Below are positions 52,659 to 60,713 of a stretch of 64,000 nucleotides of DNA, piece after piece. A program made the position numbers and the translations under genes. Under the pieces are notes generated by a model. It searched no databases, was not told where the DNA came from, and saw nothing but the letters and a program-made list of their open reading frames with translations. The number at the start of each line of letters is the position of its first letter. Within the stretch, counting starts at the first letter, position 1. The stretch is from an uncultured Planctomycetaceae bacterium (lineage in GTDB: Bacteria; Planctomycetota; Planctomycetia; Pirellulales; Thermoguttaceae), in NCBI GenBank assembly GCA_946408825.1, contig CAMJTU010000007.1, forward strand, positions 1 through 64,000, in the 5' to 3' direction.

Positions 52659-53846
52659 ATGAAAATCCTAGTTGCAAACTTAGGTTCGACGAGCTTTAAG
52701 TATAGCCTTTACGATATGGACGACGAGCGTCTTATGGCGCGAGGTCGCGTCGAGCGTATTGGCGAAGAGTCGAGTCCGTGTCAAATCGTTATCGGCGATT
52801 TTAAAAAGGAAGAAGACGTTTCGGCGCCCGATCATGGCGTGGCGGTTAGAGAGTGTCTCCGACAGCTTGCCGATCCTACGACGGGGTGTATTAAAAGCGC
52901 TTCCGAGATTGCCGGCGTTGGATTTAAGGCGGTGTTTGCGAAAGGGTATTCTGGCGTTCAATTTGTGACGGAAGACCTTCTGGAAGCGATGGAGGAGTTC
53001 AACGCCGTGTTGCCCGCGCACAATCCTCCGTACGTGCGCGCTATGCGGATGCTCCGTAAGGCGCTTCCTGAGATTCCTCTGGTCGCCGCCTTTGAGACCG
53101 GTTTCCATGAGAATATTCCGAATCGTAACCGATACTATGGCGTTCCCTTTGAATGGGCGGAACAATATGGCGTTCGTCGTTACGGTTTTCACGGCGCAAG
53201 TCATCGTTATATTGCGACGCGGTTCCGGGAAATTTTCGGCGAAGACAAGCGCATTGTGAGCTGTCACCTTGGCGGTTCGAGTTCTGTCTGCGCGATCGCC
53301 GACGGTCAAAGTCGCGCTTCGAGTATGGGCGGCAGTCCTCAGACTGGCCTGATGAACAACAATCGTTGCGGCGATTTTGACCCGTTCTGGTGTAATTATC
53401 TCATAAAGAAGCTCAACATATCCTTCGACGAGCTTCTCAAAATTCTCGCGACTAAGAGCGGACTTCTGGGCGTTAGCGGGATTAGCGGCGACGTTCGCGA
53501 TATCGCCGAGGCGCGCGACTCCGGCTCCGAACGCGCGAAGCTCGCGCTCGAGGTCTTCGTCGGCGACGTTCGTCGGTATATTGGCGCGTCTCTTGTTGAA
53601 CTTGGCGGCGCGGACGTTCTTTCTTTCACCGGAGGAATCGGCGAATATCGCTTCGACGTTCGTGAGATGATTCTCTCAGGACTTGAAGATCTTGGAATCG
53701 TTATGGATCCTGACGCGAACGCCAAGACGTTGGGAACTGAGGCGAAGATCAGCGCGCCGAATAGCCGCGTTCAAATTTGGGTGACGCCGACGAACGAAGA
53801 AATTATCGTCGGACGCCAGACGAAAGCCTTGCTGGAGAAGCGTTAA
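52659..53846 (+). CDS. ackA: Divergent acetate/propionate kinase family protein of the BMC operon
   Basis: A 395-residue ASKHA-fold kinase expected to turn acyl-phosphate plus ADP into the acid and ATP after PduL. ANLGSTSFKYSL (Asn 7) is the N-terminal phosphate loop; FETGFHENIP, RRYGFHGASHRY, VSCHLGGSSSV, NNNRCGDFDP and TPTNEEIIVGR match AckA landmarks including the His, Arg and Glu catalytic positions. The usual HRVVHGG segment with its substrate-binding Arg reads GVGFKAVFAKG here, and the HLGNGAS loop reads HLGGSSS, so specificity or activity may differ. No strong ribosome site is seen (GGGGCTTCCAAG). Confidence 0.9.
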   Translation: MKILVANLGSTSFKYSLYDMDDERLMARGRVERIGEESSPCQIVIGDFKKEEDVSAPDHGVAVRECLRQLADPTTGCIKSASEIAGVGFKAVFAKGYSGVQFVTEDLLEAMEEFNAVLPAHNPPYVRAMRMLRKALPEIPLVAAFETGFHENIPNRNRYYGVPFEWAEQYGVRRYGFHGASHRYIATRFREIFGEDKRIVSCHLGGSSSVCAIADGQSRASSMGGSPQTGLMNNNRCGDFDPFWCNYLIKKLNISFDELLKILATKSGLLGVSGISGDVRDIAEARDSGSERAKLALEVFVGDVRRYIGASLVELGGADVLSFTGGIGEYRFDVREMILSGLEDLGIVMDPDANAKTLGTEAKISAPNSRVQIWVTPTNEEIIVGRQTKALLEKR

Positions 53847-53920
53847 ACAAAGTTTTGACGGCAGGTAGAGATTAGATAAAAGTCGTTTAAGCCGTCGTCG
53901 GCTATAGAAAAGGCTGAAGG

Positions 53921-54226
53921 ATGTTTATCGCGAAAATAGTCGGCTCGTTAGTGTCGACGCAGAAGACGGATTCGATGGTCGGGTCGAAGCTGATGATGAT
54001 CGAGCCTTACGTCGTCGATCCTCAGACGCGCGACAGTTTTAAGACGACGAGTCGTTCCCTTGTCGCGGTCGATATTGTCGGCGCAGGCGAGGGCGAGTTT
54101 GTTCTTGTGGTTCAGGGGTCGAGCGCTCGAATGACGCCGGAAACGAAGACGCTTCCGGTGGACTGCACCATTATCGGCATTGTCGACACGGTGACGCTTG
54201 ATCGCAAAAACGTTCCCCTAGAATGA
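53921..54226 (+). CDS. BMC-P pentameric shell vertex protein 1 (EutN/CcmL family)
   Basis: A 101-residue protein opening MFIAKIVGSLVSTQKTDSMV and containing GSKLMMIEPYVVD, VAVDIVGAGEGEFVLVVQGS and the end TIIGIVDTVTL, all standard for EutN/CcmL. Pentamers close the shell vertices. GAAGG lies close to the ATG. It is the most canonical of the three BMC-P proteins of this operon. Confidence 0.95.
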   Translation: MFIAKIVGSLVSTQKTDSMVGSKLMMIEPYVVDPQTRDSFKTTSRSLVAVDIVGAGEGEFVLVVQGSSARMTPETKTLPVDCTIIGIVDTVTLDRKNVPLE

Positions 54227-54377
54227 GCGGATCGCGTTCGCGCGGCGAACGATTACTGAAAGAATACCAACAGAAGAAATGACGTCTCGACGTTCGAGGA
54301 GAGTACGACGGCGGTCGGTCGTTCATAAAGACGACGCTCGAGACGTTCGTTCCTTCTTTCACAGGAGTGAAAATAAA

Positions 54378-55832
54378 ATGGCGGAAGTTAGTGAAGCTCT
54401 GGTGCGAAGCGTGCTTCAGGAAGTTATGTCTCGTCTCGGCGGGTCCGCGTCGGCGACCAGCGCGTTAGGCGGCGGCGCTACGAAGAGCTATGTCGGACGA
54501 TATGGTCTCTTTGACGATCCGAACGAAGCGATCGAGGCGGCAAACGACGCGTACGATCAACTTTCACGATGTAAAATCGCCGACCGCAAAAAGATGATCG
54601 ACGTGATCCGTCGTATTTGCATCGAGCAGAGCGTAGAATTAGGGACCAAAGAGCTCGAAGAGACGAAAATCGGCCGACTCGAACACAAAATTGACAAACT
54701 CCTGAACGTCGGTTACAACGCGCAGGGCGTCGAAGCGTTAAGTTCTGAAGTTTTTAGCGGCGACTACGGTCTGACCGTTATTGAACACGCGCCCTTCGGC
54801 GTTATCGGCGCGATTACTCCGAGCACGCACTCGCTTCCGACTATCGCCAATAACTCGATCAATATGATTGCCGCCGGCAATACGGTTGTTTTCAATCCGC
54901 ATCCGCACGCTTGCAAAATTGCGGCCGAGGGCGTTAAGCGTTTCAACCAAGCGATCTACGCGGAATTTGGAATCGACAATCTGATGTGCGTCATTCCTAA
55001 TCCGACGCTTGAGAGCGCCGACGTCATCTTCAAACATCCGAAGATCAATCTTCTTGTGGTCACGGGCGGCGAAGGCGTCGTTAAAGCGGCGATGGCGCAG
55101 TCGAAGCGCGCGATTGTCGCGGGACCGGGCAATCCGCCGGTAGTCGTCGACGAGACCGCCGACCTGGATCGCGCCGCGCGTTCTATTATTCTCGGCGGCG
55201 CCTATGACAACAACCTTCTCTGCCTCGCCGAGAAAGAAGTTTTCGTCGTCGATTCTGTCTTCGATAAGATGATGGACGCGATGGAACGGGCGGGCGCGGT
55301 TCGCTTGAACGCCGCCGAGACGGCCGCAATGACGCAGCGTGGAATCGTGCAAGTTGGCGAAGGGGAACGTCGTCACGACGCGCCAAGTCGAGAATTCCTC
55401 GGCAAAGACGCGGCCGTTCTCGCCGCCGGCATTGGGAAGAACGTTCCGAACGACGTCGAGATGCTCTATGGCGAGACAGATTATGAAAACCCGTTTGTTC
55501 CCGTCGAGCAGATGATGCCCTTCCTTCCCTTCGTCCGTTGTCGAAACGTGGACGAGGCGATTCAGCGCGCTTATGAAATGGAACACGGTTTCCATCATAC
55601 GGCGATCATCCACTCGAATAACGTCGTCAATATGACGAAGATGGGCAAGTTGCTCAACACGACGATTTTCGTCAAGAATGGACCGAGTACCGCCGGCAAC
55701 GGCGGCGGGGGCGAAGGATATGGATCCTACTCCATCGCCGGTCCGACAGGCGAAGGCATCACGCGTCCGTTGACCTTTACGCGTAGCCGTCGTTGCGCGA
55801 TGGTCGACAGTCTCCATATTCTCGGGAGATGA
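54378..55832 (+). CDS. CoA-acylating aldehyde dehydrogenase of the BMC
   Basis: A 484-residue enzyme from ATG 54378 (AGGAGTG upstream); the frame extends 33 Arg-rich codons earlier without support. It oxidises an aldehyde (lactaldehyde or propionaldehyde in known PVC systems) to acyl-CoA with NAD. The N-terminal helix (EALVRSVLQEVMSRLGG, about residues 6-22) followed by an Ala/Ser/Gly linker is an encapsulation peptide. Landmarks: GVIGAITPSTH, NTVVFNPHPHA, VTGGEGVVKAA, GPGNPPVVVD and NNLLCLAEKE with the catalytic Cys at about 282, as in EutE/PduP. Confidence 0.94.
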   Translation: MAEVSEALVRSVLQEVMSRLGGSASATSALGGGATKSYVGRYGLFDDPNEAIEAANDAYDQLSRCKIADRKKMIDVIRRICIEQSVELGTKELEETKIGRLEHKIDKLLNVGYNAQGVEALSSEVFSGDYGLTVIEHAPFGVIGAITPSTHSLPTIANNSINMIAAGNTVVFNPHPHACKIAAEGVKRFNQAIYAEFGIDNLMCVIPNPTLESADVIFKHPKINLLVVTGGEGVVKAAMAQSKRAIVAGPGNPPVVVDETADLDRAARSIILGGAYDNNLLCLAEKEVFVVDSVFDKMMDAMERAGAVRLNAAETAAMTQRGIVQVGEGERRHDAPSREFLGKDAAVLAAGIGKNVPNDVEMLYGETDYENPFVPVEQMMPFLPFVRCRNVDEAIQRAYEMEHGFHHTAIIHSNNVVNMTKMGKLLNTTIFVKNGPSTAGNGGGGEGYGSYSIAGPTGEGITRPLTFTRSRRCAMVDSLHILGR

Positions 55833-55957
55833 TCGAATAGAGACGTTCTTATGTCGACCGCATGTTTGAGGAAAACGGCGCGCGACCGCGTGTTTCGCGC
55901 CGCTATGAGCTGGGATAGAAAGACAGACGCAATTCTAGACGCGAAAAGCTCAGGGCG

Positions 55958-56527
55958 ATGAACATCAACAACTTTGAATGGTCGGAATTCCGTTATTCGA
56001 TCCACACGTTTAGTTGGTGGGAAGCGGCGATGATGATTTGTTTTATCATCGCCGGGCTAGTCTCGCTTCAATGGACGAAAAAGACGGAAGTCGTCGACGG
56101 TAAAAGCGTGAACGCCCTTTTTTTCCTCTTGTTGGGTTCTGCGATGGGATTGGGATTTAAACTGTTCATGTACCTTAACGTGACGGTTTTCCTTTACATA
56201 GCTCTTGTCGTCGTCTTTTTCCTTGACTATAGGGCCACCAGGAAGATTCGAGTAAGTCTTCTTCAAAAAGAAAGTTCCCTCAAGTTGAAGCAGCGTCGGG
56301 CGTCCATTATGGACGCTAGCGTGGGCGGGACTGGTCGAGACGCTCTCGAGCGAGATACGCAATCCTCTCGGAGACACAGCGGGGAGCATATCCATTCCCA
56401 TGGCTCTCATGAGCATCGACATAGGCATGGACATAGTCGTTCCCACAGTTCAGACCATGTCTCCGGCGATCAGTCGGACAGCCCTAAAGAACCTCTGTAC
56501 GTCGATCCGTTGAACGACGAGAAGTAG
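55958..56527 (+). CDS. Membrane protein with a His-rich cytoplasmic tail, within the BMC operon
   Basis: A 189-residue protein I do not recognise. Three hydrophobic helices lie at about 20-38, 52-72 and 74-92, followed by a basic, polar tail. Residues 140-167 contain 11 His (HSGEHIHSHGSHEHRHRHGH and on), a pattern typical of Zn, Ni or Co binding. The end is acidic/polar. CAGGGCG precedes the ATG. It sits between the aldehyde dehydrogenase and the second BMC-P gene, in the same orientation and 16 nt before the latter, so it is likely expressed with the shell. A role in metal supply to the zinc enzymes (PduL, aldolase) or tethering of the compartment to the membrane is speculation. Confidence 0.75.
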   Translation: MNINNFEWSEFRYSIHTFSWWEAAMMICFIIAGLVSLQWTKKTEVVDGKSVNALFFLLLGSAMGLGFKLFMYLNVTVFLYIALVVVFFLDYRATRKIRVSLLQKESSLKLKQRRASIMDASVGGTGRDALERDTQSSRRHSGEHIHSHGSHEHRHRHGHSRSHSSDHVSGDQSDSPKEPLYVDPLNDEK

Positions 56528-56543
56528 TTGAAAGATTTCGCTT

Positions 56544-56828
56544 ATGAATCGCGCCCGTGTCATTGGTTATGCGACCTCCGTGGTCAAGCATGAGTCGCTT
56601 GTCGGGCAAAAGATGCTCATAGCGCAGCCCGTAACGACCGACGGCAAGCCGGAAGGCGACCCTTCGATCGTTTACGACAAACTTGGCGCCGGCGTCGGCG
56701 ACCTTGTTTTGATTACAAGCGACGGTTCATACACGCGTTCAGAGATCATCGGCACGAAACTTACTCCGGCGCGTTGGGCGATTGTGGGAATTATCGATTC
56801 GGTTAAGAAACCGGGATCAGAAGAATGA
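56544..56828 (+). CDS. BMC-P pentameric shell vertex protein 2 (EutN/CcmL family)
   Basis: A 94-residue protein opening NRARVIGYATSVVKHESLVG with GQKMLIAQPV, LGAGVGDLVLITSDGS and WAIVGIIDSV, the EutN/CcmL pattern. Its stop codon overlaps the start of the next gene by 4 nt (ATGA). It starts 16 nt after the His-tailed membrane protein gene. Confidence 0.94.
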   Translation: MNRARVIGYATSVVKHESLVGQKMLIAQPVTTDGKPEGDPSIVYDKLGAGVGDLVLITSDGSYTRSEIIGTKLTPARWAIVGIIDSVKKPGSEE

Positions 56829-57649
56829 CGAGCGGATTAGATTGGGATATAGACGCGTTGGTCGGCGCGATTATGACCGATCTCCGGCGGAATACCTCCG
56901 TTTCGTCCGCCGACGACGTCAGCAAGACGTTGTCCCGAGATTTCGCCGACGTTCGTAAGTCGTCAGGACGGCCGACGAAAGAACCGGACGTTTTCGACGT
57001 TGTCGAGCGAGTGATTGTCCTTGATACGGTTGTGAAAACGTCGACGTCGACGGATTTGAAAACGTGGCGAGTACGCGACGACGCCGTAATTACCCCTTCT
57101 GCGTACGACGAGCTCGCTCGGAGAGGCCTGCGTCTTATCCGAACGGGAAATTCCGCCTCTGGCGCCGCGCAGTCGTCAGCGACTGTTCGCACGACGATTT
57201 CCGCGTCCAACACGTCGCGCGGCGCGGAGGACGTCGTCCGTCAGAACGTGGAAACGTCGAAGTCGACGGCGCGAACACAGACGCTGCTCGCGACCTGTTT
57301 GCCTGAGAATGAGCGCGCCCCTCGCGGCGTCGTCGATTACCTTACGCGTAATACGGACGTTGCTCAGGCTTGTCTCGATTGCATGAAGAAGACGACGGAA
57401 CTTGTCGCCGAATCGATCGCCGCTAACGAAAGTTTGAAGGTTGTGATCGCGACGCATGACGGCGCGGTCGGTTGCGTATGGGCGAACCGTAAAAAGGGCG
57501 TTCGAGCCGTCGTCGCCGTGACCGTCGAACAGACGAAACGCGATCTTTCGGCGACGAATGCGAACACGTTGATATTTGACCCTCGCGACCTTGGTCCTTA
57601 TCAAGCGCGACAGGTCGTCGACTTTTTCGTGCAAATGAAACGGGGCTGA
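56825..57649 (+). CDS. BMC-operon protein with an RpiB-like C-terminal domain
   Basis: A 274-residue protein. The N-terminus (LDWDIDALVGAIMTDLRR, about 5-22) resembles an encapsulation helix, followed by a Ser/Thr/Asp-rich linker of about 100 residues. The C-terminal part (about 160-274) reads like ribose-5-phosphate isomerase B: ANRKKGVRAVVAVTVEQTKR corresponds to the ANKxxGIRAA-HD-xxxA region, and NANTLIFDPRDLGPYQARQVVDFF to the NDANVLxLGARVxG-xxVDAF end. The CGTGIG loop carrying the catalytic Cys reads ATHDGAVG instead, so isomerase activity of the usual kind is doubtful. The start overlaps BMC-P 2. Related proteins are known only as conserved hypotheticals of PVC BMC loci. Confidence 0.75.
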   Translation: MTSGLDWDIDALVGAIMTDLRRNTSVSSADDVSKTLSRDFADVRKSSGRPTKEPDVFDVVERVIVLDTVVKTSTSTDLKTWRVRDDAVITPSAYDELARRGLRLIRTGNSASGAAQSSATVRTTISASNTSRGAEDVVRQNVETSKSTARTQTLLATCLPENERAPRGVVDYLTRNTDVAQACLDCMKKTTELVAESIAANESLKVVIATHDGAVGCVWANRKKGVRAVVAVTVEQTKRDLSATNANTLIFDPRDLGPYQARQVVDFFVQMKRG

Positions 57650-57653
57650 AACG

Positions 57654-58085
57654 ATGCGCATAGGACAAGTTGTCGGCAAAGTCGTGCTTAGTCGCGTTCA
57701 TCCCTCGATGGTCGGCGCTCAGTTTAAGATCGTCGCGCCGTTGACCTTTAGCGACCTAGCTGAACCGGATCCGCTTGAAGCGGCTCAGACCGTCGGCGAC
57801 GACGAAAGCGCGCGAGGGCTAGACGACGTCGAGCGAGTCGCCGCGGCGACGAATCGTTTGACGAACCACGCGATTCCTCGTCAACGCGGAAACGAGATCG
57901 TCGTCTATGACGATTGTTCAGCGGCGATCGGAGAATGGTTGGCGTTTAGCGAAGGAGCCGAGGCGGCTGCGGCGTTTGGCCCCGAGAACCCCCATCCTGT
58001 CGACGCGTTTGGCGGCGCGATTATCGACAACGTCGAGATCGACGCTCAGGTTGTCGCGGAACTCGTAGCGGCAAAGAATAAGTAA
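57654..58085 (+). CDS. BMC-P pentameric shell vertex protein 3, long form with insertion
   Basis: A 143-residue EutN/CcmL-family protein. The start RIGQVVGKVVLSRVHPSMVGAQF and end FGGAIIDNVEI (the GIID-V-type strand) fit the fold. Between GAQFKIVAPL and NEIVVYDDCSAAIGEWLAFSEGAE there are about 45 additional acidic residues (TFSDLAEPDP ... NRLTNHAIPRQRG), well beyond the usual 85-100-residue length. The gene begins 5 nt after the RpiB-like gene. Confidence 0.9.
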   Translation: MRIGQVVGKVVLSRVHPSMVGAQFKIVAPLTFSDLAEPDPLEAAQTVGDDESARGLDDVERVAAATNRLTNHAIPRQRGNEIVVYDDCSAAIGEWLAFSEGAEAAAAFGPENPHPVDAFGGAIIDNVEIDAQVVAELVAAKNK

Positions 58086-58274
58086 AAGACTCCAGTTTTT
58101 TCGTTTCTGAGAACAAGAAAAAAAAGACTGGAGACGTGGCGTCTTTCGGACGTGATTATGAATAGTTTGACGCTTGTTCAAACGAACAGAAATATTTTTT
58201 GACGATTATATATTTGACGTCTTCGCGGCGACGCGACGAACGTCATGGCGTTATAAAAGCAAAAGGAACGGCAT

Positions 58275-59162
58275 ATGCTCAATTTGCACCAGGTTAAAGA
58301 CGAAATCTGCGACATCGGTCGTAGGTTGTACAATCGGGGCTTTGCGGCGGCGAACGACGGCAATATCAGCTATCGTATCGACGAGAATCGCGTCGTCTGC
58401 ACCCCGACGCAAATCTGCAAGGGATTCATGAAGCCCGAGGATCTCTGCATCGTCGACATGGAGGGAAATCAGATCGCCGGAACGCGCAAGCGCACGAGCG
58501 AAATCTTCCTTCATCTGACGATCATGAAGGAACGTCCTGAAGTTCGTTCCGTGCTCCATTGTCATCCGCCCTATCCTACCGCTTTCGGCATTGCGAAGGA
58601 AGCGATTCCTCAGTGCGTCCTTCCCGAGGTCGACATCTATATGGGCGACGTTCCGATCGCTAAGTACGCGATTCCGGGCGGTCAAGAATTTGCCGACACC
58701 GTTCTGCCGTATATCCATAAGTCCGATATTATCGTCCTTGCCAATCATGGCACGGTGAGTTTGGGACCGACCGTCGAGAAAGCTTACTGGCTCACGGAAA
58801 TTCTCGACGCCTACTGCCGTATTCTGATGATCTCGCACGATCTTGGCAAGACGAGCTACTTCACCAAAGACGAAGCGGAAGCTCTTCTCCAGCTCAAGAC
58901 GAAGTGGGGAATTAAGGATCCTCGTCTCCAAGCGGAGAACTGCGAACTTTGCGCGAACGACATGTTCCGCGACAGCTGGAAAGAAACGGGCGTCGGGCAC
59001 CGTGCGTTCAATCCTCCGACCTTCCGTCGTGGCGAAGAACCGTGCGGCTGCGCTTCTAATCCGATTCTTAACAACAACGTCGAAGTCGGCAAAGATCCGG
59101 AGACGGAAGCGCTTGTTAAGGCGATTGCCGATCGCGTCATTGAGATGATCAATAAGAAGTGA
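58275..59162 (+). CDS. BMC-associated class II aldolase (L-fuculose/L-rhamnulose-1-phosphate type)
   Basis: A 295-residue zinc aldolase with AAGGAACG before the ATG. The FucA ligands are in place: Glu 76 (SEIFLH), His 95 and His 97 (HCHPP), His 158 (NHGTVS). It cleaves fuculose- or rhamnulose-1-phosphate to DHAP and lactaldehyde, the feedstock for the aldehyde dehydrogenase. FucA enzymes have about 215 residues; the extra about 80 include Cys 223, 226, 257 and 259 and end in an amphipathic helix, TEALVKAIADRVIEMINKK, that looks like a C-terminal encapsulation peptide. It is the last gene of the operon, before a strong terminator. Confidence 0.93.
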   Translation: MLNLHQVKDEICDIGRRLYNRGFAAANDGNISYRIDENRVVCTPTQICKGFMKPEDLCIVDMEGNQIAGTRKRTSEIFLHLTIMKERPEVRSVLHCHPPYPTAFGIAKEAIPQCVLPEVDIYMGDVPIAKYAIPGGQEFADTVLPYIHKSDIIVLANHGTVSLGPTVEKAYWLTEILDAYCRILMISHDLGKTSYFTKDEAEALLQLKTKWGIKDPRLQAENCELCANDMFRDSWKETGVGHRAFNPPTFRRGEEPCGCASNPILNNNVEVGKDPETEALVKAIADRVIEMINKK

Positions 59163-59207
59163 CTTTTTCACGCGGTTTACGTCGCGTTATGAGTTAAACG
59201 ATATTCG

Positions 59208-59251
59208 AAAACGGAAGGCGTGAAGACTGGTTTCGCGCCTTCCGTTTTTTT
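59208..59251 (+). terminator. Strong terminator ending the BMC operon
   Basis: AAACGGAAGGCG pairs with CGCCTTCCGTTT, with seven T at the end; the loop is about 15 nt. Confidence 0.9.
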
Positions 59252-59316
59252 GTTGCCGACTATGGCGACGCGCGATTACGTCGCGCCGCGTCGGATATAA
59301 AACAAAGGATTGATCT

Positions 59317-60438
59317 ATGGGAAAAAGAGAAGCGTCGCGTCGCGATCAGGCGCTTGCCGTGATGAACGAGGCGGGATTAGACGGTTATTTAATAGAGAAT
59401 CCAGTGAACGTGTCGTATCTTACGGGATTTCGCGGGGACGATTCTCTCCTCTGGATTGGAGACGCCGGCTTTTGCTTGCTGAGCGACACGCGTTTTGAAG
59501 AACAGATCAAAGAAGAATGTCCCGACGTCGCCGCTTTGATACGTCATAGCGGTCAGACGACGAGAGATCTGCTGAAAATCGCGGTCTCTGACGTTCGTTT
59601 TTCGTCTTCACGTCCTCGTCGTATAGGATTTGAATCGGCGACGACGACCGTCGCATATTTGGATAGTTTGCGTAAGAATCTGCCAGACGTAGAATTTGTC
59701 GGACGTTTTCAGGACGTTGAACGACTCCGTTCGATCAAAGACGAAGATGAAATCGTCGCTATCCAGAATGCGATCGACGTGTCGACCGACGCTTATCGCG
59801 ACGTTCGCGGATGGATAGGCGCCGACGCGAACGAGGTAGATATTCGAGACGAACTTGAGTATCGAATGCGTAAACGAGGCGGCGACGACGTTTCTTTTCC
59901 GTCAATCATTGCCTTTGACGAACGCGCCGCCCTACCCCATGCGATTCCAACGCGTGGCGGACGATATGGCGACGCGAAAATGGTTTTGATTGATTGGGGC
60001 GCTAAAAAGGACGACTACGTCGGCGATTTGACGCGTAGTTTCTTGACAGAGAGAGGCCTTTCCGATTTACAGACGGCGTATCGAAAGAAGTTTCAGGAAG
60101 TTTTCAAGATAGTCCTTGAAGCTCATGACAAAGCGATTGCGGCTATTAAACCGGGAGTTCCCTGTTGCGATATTGACAAGATCGCGCGCGATACGATTCG
60201 AGACGCCGGATATGGAGATTATTTTGGTCATGGACTAGGTCACGGAATTGGCCGCGTCGTCCATGATTTTGGCGGGTTCTCGCCGAGCGCGTCCTCGTTG
60301 ATAATGAAGAATATGATCGTTACCGTCGAGCCGGGCATATACCTGCCGGGCTGGGGGGGAATTCGCATTGAAGACGACGTCCTAGTGACGGAAACAGGGT
60401 CGAAGGTCCTTTCTAAAAGACTTTCCGTCGACGAATAA
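59317..60438 (+). CDS. M24-family metallopeptidase (Xaa-Pro aminopeptidase/dipeptidase type)
   Basis: A 373-residue protein with AAAGGA before the ATG. It has a creatinase-like N-terminal domain (ENPVNVSYLTGFRGDDSLL, residues about 27-45) and the pita-bread catalytic domain. Metal ligands: Asp about 226 (IDWGAKKDDYVGDLTRSF, with the second Asp about 237), His in FGHGLGHGIGR, Glu in VTVEPGIYLPGWGGIRIEDD (both Glu). It removes N-terminal residues before proline or splits X-Pro dipeptides. It is separated from the BMC operon by a terminator and so is probably an independent gene. Confidence 0.93.
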   Translation: MGKREASRRDQALAVMNEAGLDGYLIENPVNVSYLTGFRGDDSLLWIGDAGFCLLSDTRFEEQIKEECPDVAALIRHSGQTTRDLLKIAVSDVRFSSSRPRRIGFESATTTVAYLDSLRKNLPDVEFVGRFQDVERLRSIKDEDEIVAIQNAIDVSTDAYRDVRGWIGADANEVDIRDELEYRMRKRGGDDVSFPSIIAFDERAALPHAIPTRGGRYGDAKMVLIDWGAKKDDYVGDLTRSFLTERGLSDLQTAYRKKFQEVFKIVLEAHDKAIAAIKPGVPCCDIDKIARDTIRDAGYGDYFGHGLGHGIGRVVHDFGGFSPSASSLIMKNMIVTVEPGIYLPGWGGIRIEDDVLVTETGSKVLSKRLSVDE

Positions 60439-60713
60439 AAAAGTTGTTTTTTCTGCCAGAGGTACGGTTTTAAGGATTGTACCTTATAAAGCTAGGAGCT
60501 TTTGTTAGGAGAGTGTTTTTAAAAGCGATTTTTAGAAGTTGGGGAGATTTTGGGGACGATATATAGACTGTTTAGCGATGATTTATTTGTCTAGGTTAAC
60601 TATGTTTCCTAGATTATTATTCGCCACTCCCCTCCCCCCTGACTTGGCCGTTTTCTTCTTACCGGGCTTCCCCTCGACGATTGAGAAGAAAACGCGCTTA
60701 TACGAGCGTTATA

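Noticed and set aside
59317..60438. M24 peptidase as a member of the BMC operon
   Set aside because: A strong terminator lies between it and the aldolase gene, it has no encapsulation-like helix, and peptidases are not part of known BMC pathways.
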